Shown here piece by piece: positions 9,388 to 17,730 of a DNA stretch of 64,000 nt (position 1 is its first letter; every line of letters starts with the position of its first letter). Source of the DNA: Anabaena sp. UHCC 0187 (lineage in GTDB: Bacteria > Cyanobacteriota > Cyanobacteriia > Cyanobacteriales > Nostocaceae). The DNA is taken from positions 62,001 through 126,000 of the forward strand of contig NZ_VILB01000005.1 in assembly GCF_009712035.1 (NCBI RefSeq), given 5' to 3'. The notes under the pieces were generated by a model, which saw only the letters and a list, made by a program, of their open reading frames with translations, did not search any database and was not told the DNA's origin. The translations under genes and the position numbers were made by a program.

Positions 9388-11043
9388 ATGACACTGACAC
9401 TATTGAATAATCGTTATCAGGTATTGCGGGAACTGGGTAGTGGAGGATTTGGGAAAACATTTTTAGCTGAAGATACCCAAATGCCTTCTGCTAAACGGTG
9501 TGTGATTAAACAACTCATCCCAGTGGTGAATAATCCCCAGGTATACCAACTGGTGCAGGAAAGGTTTCAGCAAGAAGCAGCTATTTTGGAAGAATTAGGC
9601 GATCGCAATAGTCAAATTCCCCAGTTATATGCTTATTTTATGGAAGGTGGGGAATTTTATTTAGTTCAGCAATATGTTGAAGGTAAAACTTTAACCGAAA
9701 AACTACAACAGCAAGGGGTGTTAAGTGAAATTACAGTTAAGGAAATTTTAATTAACATCTTGCAAATTCTTGAATATGTTCACAGTAAAGGTATAGTCCA
9801 TCGAGACATTAAACCAGATAATATTATTTTGCGTTTTTCTGACAGCAAACCAGTATTAATTGATTTTGGGGCTGTTAAGGTAACAATGAACACAGAAGTC
9901 AGTCCTTCTGGTAATTCTCATCAGTCTATTGTGATTGGAACACCCGGATTTATGCCAATGGAACAATCAGCAGGAAGACCAGTATTTTCTAGTGATTTAT
10001 TTAGTTTAGGATTAACAGCGATTTATTTGTTAACAGGTAAAATTCCCCAAGATTTACCAACTGAACCAAATCTAGGGAATATTTTATGGCGACATTTTGC
10101 ACCTTATTTGAATGTTAATTTTGGGGATGTTTTAGATAAAGCTATAGCTTATCATCCACGCGATCGCTATCTCAATGCTAGAGAGATGTTAACAGCTTTA
10201 CAAACTCTCTCAAATCCTATTGCACCTACTTTACCAGTTCCCCAATCTATCCCTACAATTCTTGCTGCACCAGTAACAGCAGGTTATGTACAACCGCAGA
10301 CCGTCGCATCTCTCCCAACCTCACAACCACATTTTCAAACCCAATATCCAGTTACTTCTAATAATGGGTTAGGAACTTGGCAACAAGCTGTAATTATTGG
10401 TGGTGTAATAGGATCATTTCTAGTAGGTGGTTTTTGGGTATTAGGAATAGTTAATAAACCACAAATTACAACTACTAATACCACACCATCACCTGTACTT
10501 TCTCCAGTAGAAAACACAAATATAACTCCATCAAATACTTCTATTTCTCCTATTAGTCAACCAACTACATCACCCCCAGAACCTATACAACCACAAACAA
10601 CAAGCTCAATTTCACGAGAAGCAGCAATACAAGGATTAGAAACATGGTTAGCAGCTAAAAGACAAATATTTTCTCCTCCTTACAATAAAGAATTAGGATC
10701 TAAACTTTTGACAGGGCCTGTATATACAAAGTTCATTAGTAAAACAGATAATCCCGATGCTTGTCTTGCTAGAGGGAATAATGAAGATGATTGTCTAAGT
10801 TCTGTAGATTGGTTAATAAGAAATAGAGCTTATTGGGTATATGGTGTGCAAAAAATCCAAGCTGTAAGAAATTTTGTTTCTAGTGGCAATAATGCCACAA
10901 TCATAGTTGTAGTTACAGAACAACGCACATTATATAATAAAAATGGAAATGTAGATAAAAGCCAATCAGGTCTTTTTACTTCAACTACCAGCTACGATTT
11001 ACAATATGAAAATGGTGAAATCAAAATATATAATTACAAATAA
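9388..11043 (+). CDS. Ser/Thr protein kinase with transmembrane helix and ARC6-IMS-like C-terminal domain
   Basis: 551 residues. The Hanks-type kinase domain (about 8-270) has a complete set of motifs: LGSGGFGKTF P-loop, CVIK lysine, HRDIKPDN catalytic loop, LIDFGAVK metal motif. A Pro-rich linker (about 275-330) precedes one membrane helix (AVIIGGVIGSFLVGGFWVLGI, about 335-355), a Thr/Pro/Ser-rich stalk, and a C-terminal domain (EAAIQGLETWLAAKRQIF...). That domain resembles the IMS/DUF4101 module of plastid-division ARC6 and cyanobacterial kinases. The kinase should be cytosolic with a periplasmic sensor. It is divergent from the FHA-ABC gene and precedes a beta-lactamase-like gene. Confidence 0.92.
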   Translation: MTLTLLNNRYQVLRELGSGGFGKTFLAEDTQMPSAKRCVIKQLIPVVNNPQVYQLVQERFQQEAAILEELGDRNSQIPQLYAYFMEGGEFYLVQQYVEGKTLTEKLQQQGVLSEITVKEILINILQILEYVHSKGIVHRDIKPDNIILRFSDSKPVLIDFGAVKVTMNTEVSPSGNSHQSIVIGTPGFMPMEQSAGRPVFSSDLFSLGLTAIYLLTGKIPQDLPTEPNLGNILWRHFAPYLNVNFGDVLDKAIAYHPRDRYLNAREMLTALQTLSNPIAPTLPVPQSIPTILAAPVTAGYVQPQTVASLPTSQPHFQTQYPVTSNNGLGTWQQAVIIGGVIGSFLVGGFWVLGIVNKPQITTTNTTPSPVLSPVENTNITPSNTSISPISQPTTSPPEPIQPQTTSSISREAAIQGLETWLAAKRQIFSPPYNKELGSKLLTGPVYTKFISKTDNPDACLARGNNEDDCLSSVDWLIRNRAYWVYGVQKIQAVRNFVSSGNNATIIVVVTEQRTLYNKNGNVDKSQSGLFTSTTSYDLQYENGEIKIYNYK

Positions 11044-11183
11044 AATATATTCACTATTTTCATGAAAATTCAAGAATATTGCAGGAATGAGTTTTAAGAT
11101 AAATTAAAGTTATTTTCCTGCTATATATTCCTAATTTATCAATATCAAATCAATAAGTATTTCTGTAATCTAGGTGTATTTTT

Positions 11184-12653
11184 GTGGAACAACAGTCACA
11201 AGGGAATTTAAATAACCGCGATCAAAAAATTGCTGAACTAGAAGCAAGATTAACTAATGCTAATCAAATTATTACCAACTTACAAAAGCAAAATATTGAT
11301 TTTCAAAAAAATATTACTAATTTAGAATTAGAATTAGACGAATTTCACCAAAAATCACAATCAAGAAATAATCAATCTTTACAACCTGGACAAAACCAGA
11401 TTAAGTCATCAGGAAATAGAAGAATCATTCGTAAATATCGGTTTTCACAATTATCAGATTGGCAATTTTACGGACTTACATCTTTAGTAGTAATGTCAAT
11501 ACTTTTATTATTTGGAGTTAGTACATTATTCAATAATCAAAATAGAAAAAGTAGTAAACAATCATCTCATCAGCAATCTAAAAATCAAACATCAGCAACT
11601 TCGCAACCAAATTTGTCTTTAGCACCACCAAATATTCCAGTTAATATTAAACCTCTAGCACAAACACCAATTGATCAAGGTTATAATTTACCTCATGATA
11701 ATCATTCAGAACTTACTTATAATGTAATTAATTCTCCTAGCTTTAAAGACAGCGAACAATTAAATCAAATAACTCAAGAATTAACCAAATTAGCAAAAAG
11801 TAAGAATTTACCAGTAGAGAATTTATCAATTAGTTTGATAGATGTAAATAAACAAACTATTTCTGGGTATAAACAAAAAACACTTCGTTATCCTGCTAGT
11901 GTAGTAAAATTATTTTGGATGGTAAACCTAGAAGCTCAAATTAATCAAAGATTGATTCAATTAGATAATAATATTAATTCTGATTTAGATAAAATGATTC
12001 TTAAATCAGATAATAATGCTGCTAGTCGGATTGTAGATATGATTACTAATGCCCAATCTTTAAAAAATAAACTAGATAAAGAAGGATTTACACAATGGAA
12101 AAAACAACGTCAAAGCATTAACAGATTCTTCCAAAATGCTAACTATCAAGATATTAATATTAGTCAAAAAACATTTCCTATTCCTGATTTAAAAATCAAT
12201 GAACCTCAAGGTACAGATTTACAAATACGGGGAGATAATCTTCAAAAACCAATTCGTAATAAAATTACAACATATCATGCAGCTAGACTAATGTATGAGA
12301 TTGCTACTCAACAAGCAGTAGCACCAGAATATAGTCAAAAAATGCTCAATTTACTCACAAGAGATTTACGTCGAGAAGCTTGGAAATTCGATCCACCAAA
12401 CCTAGATGAATTTAATCCAGTAGAGAATTTTTTCGGTGAAGGTATAGCTAACGAAAAAGTACAATTTGCATCTAAAGCAGGTTGGACTACGAGTTCTCGA
12501 CAAGAAGTAGCTTATGTAACTACACCAAATGGTAAAACTCGTTATATCCTCGCAATATTTGGTGATGATCCTGCTTATGGTAAAAGCAGAACAATTTTTC
12601 CACAAATGTCTAAATTAGTCTTTGATAGGATGACAAATTCTAACCGTCAATAA
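11184..12653 (+). CDS. Membrane-anchored class A beta-lactamase-like serine hydrolase
   Basis: 489 residues with a GTG start. A cytoplasmic coiled coil (about 8-60) is followed by one membrane helix (about 100-118), an Asn/Gln-rich linker, and a serine beta-lactamase/D,D-peptidase fold (about 190-485). Motif 1 is ASVVK (SxxK), motif 2 KSDNNAA (SDN), motif 3 SKAGWTT in place of the usual KTG. All three catalytic positions are therefore present. The anchored coiled-coil architecture argues for a cell-wall role rather than antibiotic resistance. It follows the ARC6-like kinase by 140 bp on the same strand and may be co-transcribed. Confidence 0.82.
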   Translation: MEQQSQGNLNNRDQKIAELEARLTNANQIITNLQKQNIDFQKNITNLELELDEFHQKSQSRNNQSLQPGQNQIKSSGNRRIIRKYRFSQLSDWQFYGLTSLVVMSILLLFGVSTLFNNQNRKSSKQSSHQQSKNQTSATSQPNLSLAPPNIPVNIKPLAQTPIDQGYNLPHDNHSELTYNVINSPSFKDSEQLNQITQELTKLAKSKNLPVENLSISLIDVNKQTISGYKQKTLRYPASVVKLFWMVNLEAQINQRLIQLDNNINSDLDKMILKSDNNAASRIVDMITNAQSLKNKLDKEGFTQWKKQRQSINRFFQNANYQDINISQKTFPIPDLKINEPQGTDLQIRGDNLQKPIRNKITTYHAARLMYEIATQQAVAPEYSQKMLNLLTRDLRREAWKFDPPNLDEFNPVENFFGEGIANEKVQFASKAGWTTSSRQEVAYVTTPNGKTRYILAIFGDDPAYGKSRTIFPQMSKLVFDRMTNSNRQ

Positions 12654-12709
12654 TAATTAGGTTTGCAAAATTAGCATAAAACAGAATTAATATTACCAAA
12701 AAATAAATC

Positions 12710-12775
12710 CTTTGCAATTGCTTGCTTTCATCCTGTTCATCCTTTAATCCTGGACATCCTGATTCAGACAATTTT
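12710..12775. repeat. Dispersed intergenic repeat (CATCCTGTTCATCCTTTAATC type)
   Basis: A stretch of related CATCCTG/CATCCTT/CATCCTG words lies between two convergent genes. I recognise this wording as a dispersed non-coding repeat of filamentous cyanobacteria; only one copy was noticed in the window. Confidence 0.4.
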
Positions 12776-12787
12776 CCTAACTAATTA

Positions 12788-12821
12788 CCAGTTGTAGAAA
12801 TTTAAAATTTCCCACAACTGG
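12788..12821. terminator. Bidirectional hairpin terminator
   Basis: Arms CCAGTTGT/ACAACTGG enclose a second complementary pair GAAATTT/AAATTTC, giving an extended hairpin between the convergent beta-lactamase-like and small secreted-protein genes. The location supports termination for both strands. Confidence 0.6.
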
Positions 12822-12849
12822 CATAATCTATCATTACCAATCTCCAACT

Positions 12850-13272
12850 TTATCTATGACTATCAAGTAAACTATGCCGAGAAAAAATGCCCTTCAATTT
12901 CAAATTAGTGAAGACATTTATAGAATTTACTAATTCTCTTTGTTGAGAACTTAAATTTAATGCTTCCAAAGCTTGATCAATATTATTACCATTGTGCAAT
13001 TTGTGGGCAAGCAAATCACGTTGAGATAAATCTAAAATTGCGGCAATTTCTTTATTTCGACGCTGACGAATAGCTTGCAATGCTTGATTTTCTTGGGGAG
13101 TAAAATCATATTCAGATAATTTGATATTATCGCTAATTTCTCCAGAGTTAGTAAAGAAGTGATCTGCCCAAGCAAAAGGAACTTTCCAGGAACAGAAGGT
13201 GATAGCAAAAATAAGAGCCAAAGTCAATAACCGTTGTGTTAATTTATTAATCATGTTGATGTTGATGTTCAT
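12850..13272 (-). CDS. Small exported protein of unknown function
   Basis: 140 residues. A signal peptide-like N-terminus (about 10-36, LLTLALIFAITFCSWKVPFAWA) is followed by a mostly helical, charged region (ENQALQAIRQRRNKEIAAIL, SQRDLLAHKLHNG) with no known domain. The helical periodicity, with a QAIRQRRNKEI...DL pattern, is faintly reminiscent of Spy/CpxP LTxxQ periplasmic chaperones, but the diagnostic repeats are not clear. It probably acts in the periplasm. It is divergent from the CbbX-like gene and ends at a shared terminator. Confidence 0.7.
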   Translation of the reverse strand: MNININMINKLTQRLLTLALIFAITFCSWKVPFAWADHFFTNSGEISDNIKLSEYDFTPQENQALQAIRQRRNKEIAAILDLSQRDLLAHKLHNGNNIDQALEALNLSSQQRELVNSINVFTNLKLKGIFSRHSLLDSHR

Positions 13273-13606
13273 AACAGCTTAAGTCAAATTTTAGTTAGGG
13301 GAAGAGTAGCTTAAACAATTTTCCTATTTCTGGGCGCTAACTGGCAAAGATAAACAAACATTGATCAGCACTTATTTAATAGAACAGATTTACTATTACC
13401 TAAACAGTATAAATCCTGAGTTCAAGACACAGACAAGGAAATCAGGCTGTTTCTATATTCGAGGTGGGGTAAGATAGATAATGTTTTCTCTATGACCAAA
13501 CTCAGAAATTGATAAGTAAGAAAAATATATCAGAGACATAAAGATTATGTTCTTTTATATTTCCCGACTCCAGGCTATCATCAAATTCATTAGCCAAGGT
13601 GATAGC
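13273..13606. other. Divergent intergenic region
   Basis: About 330 bp between the divergently transcribed small secreted protein and the CbbX-like ATPase must hold both promoters. A TAGATAAT-like -10 sequence is visible near 13475. I see no repeat, RNA gene or credible ORF in it. Confidence 0.4.
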
Positions 13607-14533
13607 ATGACAGAACAAATATTAGAAAAACAAATACAGCAAAATGACGGCATAGATTTGGAAGCTGCTTTCCAAGAATCTCACATTCAAGAAATCCTCG
13701 ATAAATTAGATCAGGAATTAGTCGGGTTAAAGTCCGTCAAAAACAAAATTAGAGAAATGGCGGCTTTGTTGTTAGTTGACCGTATCCGCAAAAGCTTAGG
13801 TTTAGATGCAGGTGCGCCCAGTTTGCACATGACATTTTTAGGTAATCCGGGCATGGGTAAAACCACCGTAGCTATGCGAATGGCAGAAATTCTCTATCGT
13901 CTCGAATATATCCGTAAAGAACACGTCATGTTAGTGACGCGAGATGATTTAGTTGGTCAAGGTATGGGGCAAACAGGACCCAAAACCAGGGAAGTATTAA
14001 ATAATGCCATGGGCGGAGTTTTATTAGTTGATGAGGCTTATACTTTATACCGTCCAGATTATCCTGGGGATTTTGGTTTAGAAGCCATAGAAATTCTCAT
14101 GCAGGTTATGGAAAACCAAAGAGATGATTTAGTCGTCATTCTTGCTGGTTATAAAGACCACATGGAAAGATTTTTTCATAGTAATCCCGGGATGAATTCC
14201 CGCATTGGATTACATATTGAATTCAATGATTATGGCGTTGATAATTTAATGGTAATTGCTCAATCTATAGTCAAAGCCCAAAACTATTGCTTTAGTCCAG
14301 ATGCCGAAAAAGCCTTCCGCGACTATTTAATTAAACGGAAGACAATGCCCCATTTTGCCAATGCTAGAAGTGTGCGTAATGCCATAGATAGAGCGCGTTT
14401 ACGTCAAGCAAATCGGTTATTAAGTAGTGGTAAACTATTAAATAAACAGGATTTAATTACCATTGAAGCCATAGATATTCTCGCTAGTCGAGTATTTAGA
14501 GAAGGTGTTCCTGATTGCGAAACTGAAAGTTGA
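13607..14533 (+). CDS. cbbX: CbbX-like AAA+ ATPase
   Basis: 308 residues. The single AAA+ module has Walker A GNPGMGKTT (about 86-94), pore-loop-like GQGMGQTGPKT, Walker B GVLLVDEAY and arginine-finger segment MNSRIGL. The layout and length match CbbX, which remodels inhibited red-type Rubisco in proteobacteria and red-lineage plastids. Nostocales carry green-type form IB Rubisco, so the client here may differ. I chose MTEQILEK at 13607 because AAGGTG lies 6 bp upstream; an ATG 20 codons earlier adds a non-homologous extension. No Rubisco genes are nearby. Confidence 0.85.
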   Translation: MTEQILEKQIQQNDGIDLEAAFQESHIQEILDKLDQELVGLKSVKNKIREMAALLLVDRIRKSLGLDAGAPSLHMTFLGNPGMGKTTVAMRMAEILYRLEYIRKEHVMLVTRDDLVGQGMGQTGPKTREVLNNAMGGVLLVDEAYTLYRPDYPGDFGLEAIEILMQVMENQRDDLVVILAGYKDHMERFFHSNPGMNSRIGLHIEFNDYGVDNLMVIAQSIVKAQNYCFSPDAEKAFRDYLIKRKTMPHFANARSVRNAIDRARLRQANRLLSSGKLLNKQDLITIEAIDILASRVFREGVPDCETES

Positions 14534-14538
14534 TTAAT

Positions 14539-14608
14539 TTGGTGATTGGTGATTGGTGATTGGTAATTGGTAATTGGTAATTGGTAATTAGTAATTGGTA
14601 ATTGGTGA
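14539..14608. repeat. Heptamer short tandem repeat (TTGGTRA)n
   Basis: Ten head-to-tail 7-bp units, TTGGTGA and TTGGTAA with one TTAGTAA variant, begin 6 bp after the CbbX-like stop codon. This is the STRR class typical of heterocystous cyanobacteria. Confidence 0.9.
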
Positions 14609-14639
14609 AACTTTTCCCTATTCCCTTTTCCCTTCTTAC

Positions 14640-14674
14640 TGTCACCTGTCACCTGTCACCTGTCACCTGTCACC
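14640..14674. repeat. Heptamer short tandem repeat (TGTCACC)5
   Basis: Five perfect TGTCACC units. The last base is also the first plus-strand base of the M48 peptidase stop codon (TAG on the minus strand), so the array ends exactly at that gene's 3' end. Confidence 0.9.
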
Positions 14675-15633
14675 TAATCAGACTTTCTCATTTTGTTAAT
14701 TTCTGCTTGTAATTTTTCAATTTCTTTTCTGAGTTTTTCCGCTTCATGCTCAGGTGTTTCTGGTGTCACATCAACCGAACCATCCGGAGTCCGCTGATAA
14801 TTGCCTTTTCTGATTTGCTGATATTCTTCTGATACTGCCCAACTGCGTAAATAATGCAAACGTTCTACAGGGAAGGGATGACTCAACATCATTCCTTGAG
14901 CGCCATTGTATAACAGAAATTTATATACTTGATTCAGCCCATCATCATCTAGTGCCTGATATTTTTCCGACTGCTGGATAAACTCTTGTAAACTACATTC
15001 ATGGGCATATTTATTACTACCTCCAGACAGTTTCATCATAGATGACATGACTGGGTTTAAATCATCCATGACTAATAAAGCCGCTCTATCAGCCGATAAC
15101 TCAGCTTTGCGTCGCCACTCGAAAAACGCATAAATCAAAGCCTGGCTGACAAAATTACCTAAACCGAAGGTTAATTCACCAATGACGGAAGCGGCACTCA
15201 TCGCCCACATCGCCATTTGAATTAAAATAGTATGACCACATTTAATATGTCCCAGTTCATGCGCTAAAACTGTGCGTAGTTCTGATTCATTGAGTAACTC
15301 TAGTAACCCAGTGTTGACGACTATGTAAGGATGTTCCTGTCCTAAAGCATAACTATTGACTTGGGCATCTTGAGCAATAAACAATCCCGGTTCCCCGCTG
15401 ATGTCCAAATCTCGGACACATTCCCGGAATATCTGGTAAATGGTGGAATATTGGCGCGGTCCGACTTCAATGGAGTTACCCATTAAATAGACAAATTGGG
15501 GGCGTTCATAGACAAATTCTACAAACTTACGGGCGATTAAATCAAAGCCGGGTAAACTGCGTAAAGCTTGTTCTGCTTGACTATCTAAGGGATGTCTGAA
15601 GGCTTCGCTGGAAATTCCTGGGTAAGTTGGCAT
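14674..15633 (-). CDS. M48-family zinc metalloprotease
   Basis: 319 residues. The catalytic HEXXH is in LAHELGHIKCGH, followed by hydrophobic segments (MAMWAMSAASVIGELTFGLG) and the third-ligand region ELSADRAALL, as in HtpX/Ste24/M48 peptidases. The C-terminus is a short charged coiled coil (EAEKLRKEIEKLQAEINKM). Expected to be membrane-associated and to degrade misfolded or specific membrane proteins. The N-terminal part (YPGISSEAFRHPLDSQAEQAL) is of the type seen in soluble cyanobacterial M48 members. The TGTCACC array abuts its stop. Confidence 0.9.
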   Translation of the reverse strand: MPTYPGISSEAFRHPLDSQAEQALRSLPGFDLIARKFVEFVYERPQFVYLMGNSIEVGPRQYSTIYQIFRECVRDLDISGEPGLFIAQDAQVNSYALGQEHPYIVVNTGLLELLNESELRTVLAHELGHIKCGHTILIQMAMWAMSAASVIGELTFGLGNFVSQALIYAFFEWRRKAELSADRAALLVMDDLNPVMSSMMKLSGGSNKYAHECSLQEFIQQSEKYQALDDDGLNQVYKFLLYNGAQGMMLSHPFPVERLHYLRSWAVSEEYQQIRKGNYQRTPDGSVDVTPETPEHEAEKLRKEIEKLQAEINKMRKSD

Positions 15634-15708
15634 AATTTAGAAAAATGGGTGAATGGTTAAACAACGACTAATGATTAATGACAACATACATAATAGAAAT
15701 GAGGTAGT

Positions 15709-15735
15709 CTGGCTAACGCCACGCTTCGCTAACGG
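15709..15735. repeat. Dispersed repeat (GGCTAACGCCACGCTTCGC type)
   Basis: A partly palindromic GCTAACG...CGCTAACG sequence lies directly before the helicase-like gene. I recognise it as a frequent dispersed intergenic repeat in Nostoc-type genomes. Only one copy was noticed here. Confidence 0.45.
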
Positions 15736-15765
15736 AAAAATCCTTTGTTATGGAATTTAAAGCGC

Positions 15766-17310
15766 GTGATTGAAGCTGAAGTTCATTTATCATTACATAA
15801 CTTCCTGCGATCGCAGGACGGGTTTCCTTCCTGGCCCCATCATTTGACGATGGCTAGGTTGGTAGCACGTGCTTTGCGGTTGGGACGTAGTGCTTTGATT
15901 CAGGTAGGGGCGGTTTGTGGACATCAAGGACGATATCGCACCAGTTTTATCGCTTCTGCTTTAATGTGGCATGGTTCTGTAATTATTGTCGCCTCAGAAA
16001 CAGTCCAGCAACGGTTATTAAAGGTAGAAATTCCCCGACTCCAGCAGTGGCTACCAGCAAATAAGCCCATTAGAACCGGTGACGTTTGGCCAAGTCCTGA
16101 TTTTCAGGGTTTGCTATTAACTTCCCCCGCAGCTTGGTTAAAAGGACAATTGGCTGATAACAATCCATTTCCTGCTCATATTCCCACAATTATTGATGGG
16201 GTTGACGATTTAGAAGATTGGGTTCGTTCTCAACTGACTCAAAGCATTGAACCCCATGATTGGGATCAATTAATGCTGGCTTATCCCTATCAAGCGGATT
16301 TAATTCGGGAAGTTAGGGTAGAACTGACATATAAATTATTTCAGCATCCAGAAAATCCCTATCATTGTTATCTAATTTCTCAGCCAGAAATTGATATTTT
16401 ACAAGATTTATATTTAGCTTTAGATAAAAACAATCTTCCAGATGTTTGGCGAAATTTTTGGCAACAATTCCCAAATTTAGAAGATTCTTCTTCTCCTACT
16501 TTATTTTGGTCAACCATTTCCCGTCGTCAAGGTTTATTTTCTTTACATTATGCCCCCATTGAATTGGGTAAAATTCTCGCACCAATTTGGCAACGTCAAC
16601 CTGTAGTATTAATTGGTAGTGCTTTAGAACCGGAAACGGAAGCACCTCTTTTCCGTCAACGTTTGGGTTTAGAAGATGTTACTTGCTTGAAATTTGCTGC
16701 TGATAGTCAAGGGGAAGCAATTCAACTTTATGCCCCTTATAAGTTGCCTTTACCGAATACGCCAGAATTTCAAGGAGCTTTAATTCATCAAGTTCGCACT
16801 TTGGTATGTTTGAGTGCAACTGCACCAGGAATGACGGTAATATTAATCGGGGATGTACCACTAAAAGCCAGGGTAGGGGCAATTTTGGCTTCTGAATTTG
16901 GTTCACGGGTACAAGTCGAAAAAACTTGTTTAGATGAAAACGGGATTTTGATTACTGGTTGGGAATTTTGGCGCGAAAATCAAAGTGTTTTACCATCACC
17001 AAGATTGTTAATTATTGCAACTTTACCTTTACCATCTTTGGAAAATCCTTTGGTAGCTGGTAGAGTAGCTCATTATAAGCGATCGCATCAAGACTGGTTT
17101 CGGCTATACTTGTTACCTACGGCTATGAATGAATTGCAAAGAGCGATCGCACCTGTACGCGAAAATCAAGGTATTGTGGCTTTACTAGATAGTCGTGTCG
17201 TTAACCGCAGTTATGGCGTGCAAATCCTCTCCGCCCTTAGTCCCCTAGCCCGTTTAAACTATCTCGATCCTAGTCTGTTTTCTGTGAATAATGAAGATGA
17301 TTCTGGTTAA
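15766..17310 (+). CDS. DinG/XPD-like helicase homologue with degenerate motifs
   Basis: About 515 residues. Overall layout is that of cyanobacterial 'helicase C2' proteins: an N-terminal nucleotide-binding half and a C-terminal DinG-like half (FWSTISRRQGLF, VLIGSALEPE, GIVALLDSRVVNRSYG). The core motifs are altered: the Walker A position reads GAVCGHQGRYRTS instead of GxGxGKT, the DEAH position reads IIDGVDDLEDW, and motif VI reads LQRAIAPVRE instead of QxxGRxIR. It may be a non-catalytic derivative. The start is uncertain: GTG at 15766 (VIEAEVHL) or TTG at 15745. Confidence 0.75.
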   Translation: MIEAEVHLSLHNFLRSQDGFPSWPHHLTMARLVARALRLGRSALIQVGAVCGHQGRYRTSFIASALMWHGSVIIVASETVQQRLLKVEIPRLQQWLPANKPIRTGDVWPSPDFQGLLLTSPAAWLKGQLADNNPFPAHIPTIIDGVDDLEDWVRSQLTQSIEPHDWDQLMLAYPYQADLIREVRVELTYKLFQHPENPYHCYLISQPEIDILQDLYLALDKNNLPDVWRNFWQQFPNLEDSSSPTLFWSTISRRQGLFSLHYAPIELGKILAPIWQRQPVVLIGSALEPETEAPLFRQRLGLEDVTCLKFAADSQGEAIQLYAPYKLPLPNTPEFQGALIHQVRTLVCLSATAPGMTVILIGDVPLKARVGAILASEFGSRVQVEKTCLDENGILITGWEFWRENQSVLPSPRLLIIATLPLPSLENPLVAGRVAHYKRSHQDWFRLYLLPTAMNELQRAIAPVRENQGIVALLDSRVVNRSYGVQILSALSPLARLNYLDPSLFSVNNEDDSG

Positions 17311-17377
17311 TTAATTTCCATGACGAATTTCTATTAAAATTTAAATTGAACTCAAAAAGAAACTAAATTATTGAATT

Positions 17378-17596
17378 ATGGGTGAAGCAAAACGCCGTAA
17401 AAACTCTCTAGGAGAAGAATACGGACAAGACACTACGAGAATCTTACCTTGGATTCCCATCAATAAAACCCAAGCTTCACAATTTGTGGCTATCACCACT
17501 CGTGGTGCTTGGATAGGTATTGGATCTATGGTTGTTGCTTGGGTAATCATCCGGTTTATCGGTCCTGCTTTCGGTTGGTGGGAAATTGTTGGGTGA
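17378..17596 (+). CDS. DUF2839-family small membrane protein
   Basis: 72 residues. It begins MGEAKRRKNSLGEEYG, has a hydrophilic middle (ILPWIPINKTQASQF) and one membrane helix (about 48-68, IGSMVVAWVIIRFIGPAFGWW). This is the cyanobacterium-specific DUF2839 pattern; function unknown. It lies 67 bp behind the helicase-like gene on the same strand. Its TGA stop is embedded in the first unit of the following TTGGTAA-type array. Confidence 0.85.
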   Translation: MGEAKRRKNSLGEEYGQDTTRILPWIPINKTQASQFVAITTRGAWIGIGSMVVAWVIIRFIGPAFGWWEIVG

Positions 17597-17653
17597 TTGG
17601 TAATTGGTGATTGGTAATTGGTAATTGGTAATTGGTGATTGGTAATTGGTTGA
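17590..17653. repeat. Heptamer short tandem repeat (TTGGTRA)n
   Basis: About eight units of TTGGTAA/TTGGTGA overlap the stop codon of the DUF2839 gene. Same family as the array at 14539-14608. Confidence 0.9.
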
Positions 17654-17688
17654 TTTTCTTTCTTCTTCTTCTTCCTTCTTCTTTTCTT

Positions 17689-17722
<34 letters not shown>

Positions 17723-17730
17723 TTAAAAAA

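Noticed and set aside
14404-14652. Minus-strand reading with QLPITNYQLPITNYQ repeats
   Set aside because: It is the translation of the TTGGTRA heptamer array and overlaps the CbbX-like gene; the seven-residue period reflects the DNA repeat, not a protein.
14539-14674. Possible CRISPR array
   Set aside because: Units are contiguous 7-mers with no spacers.
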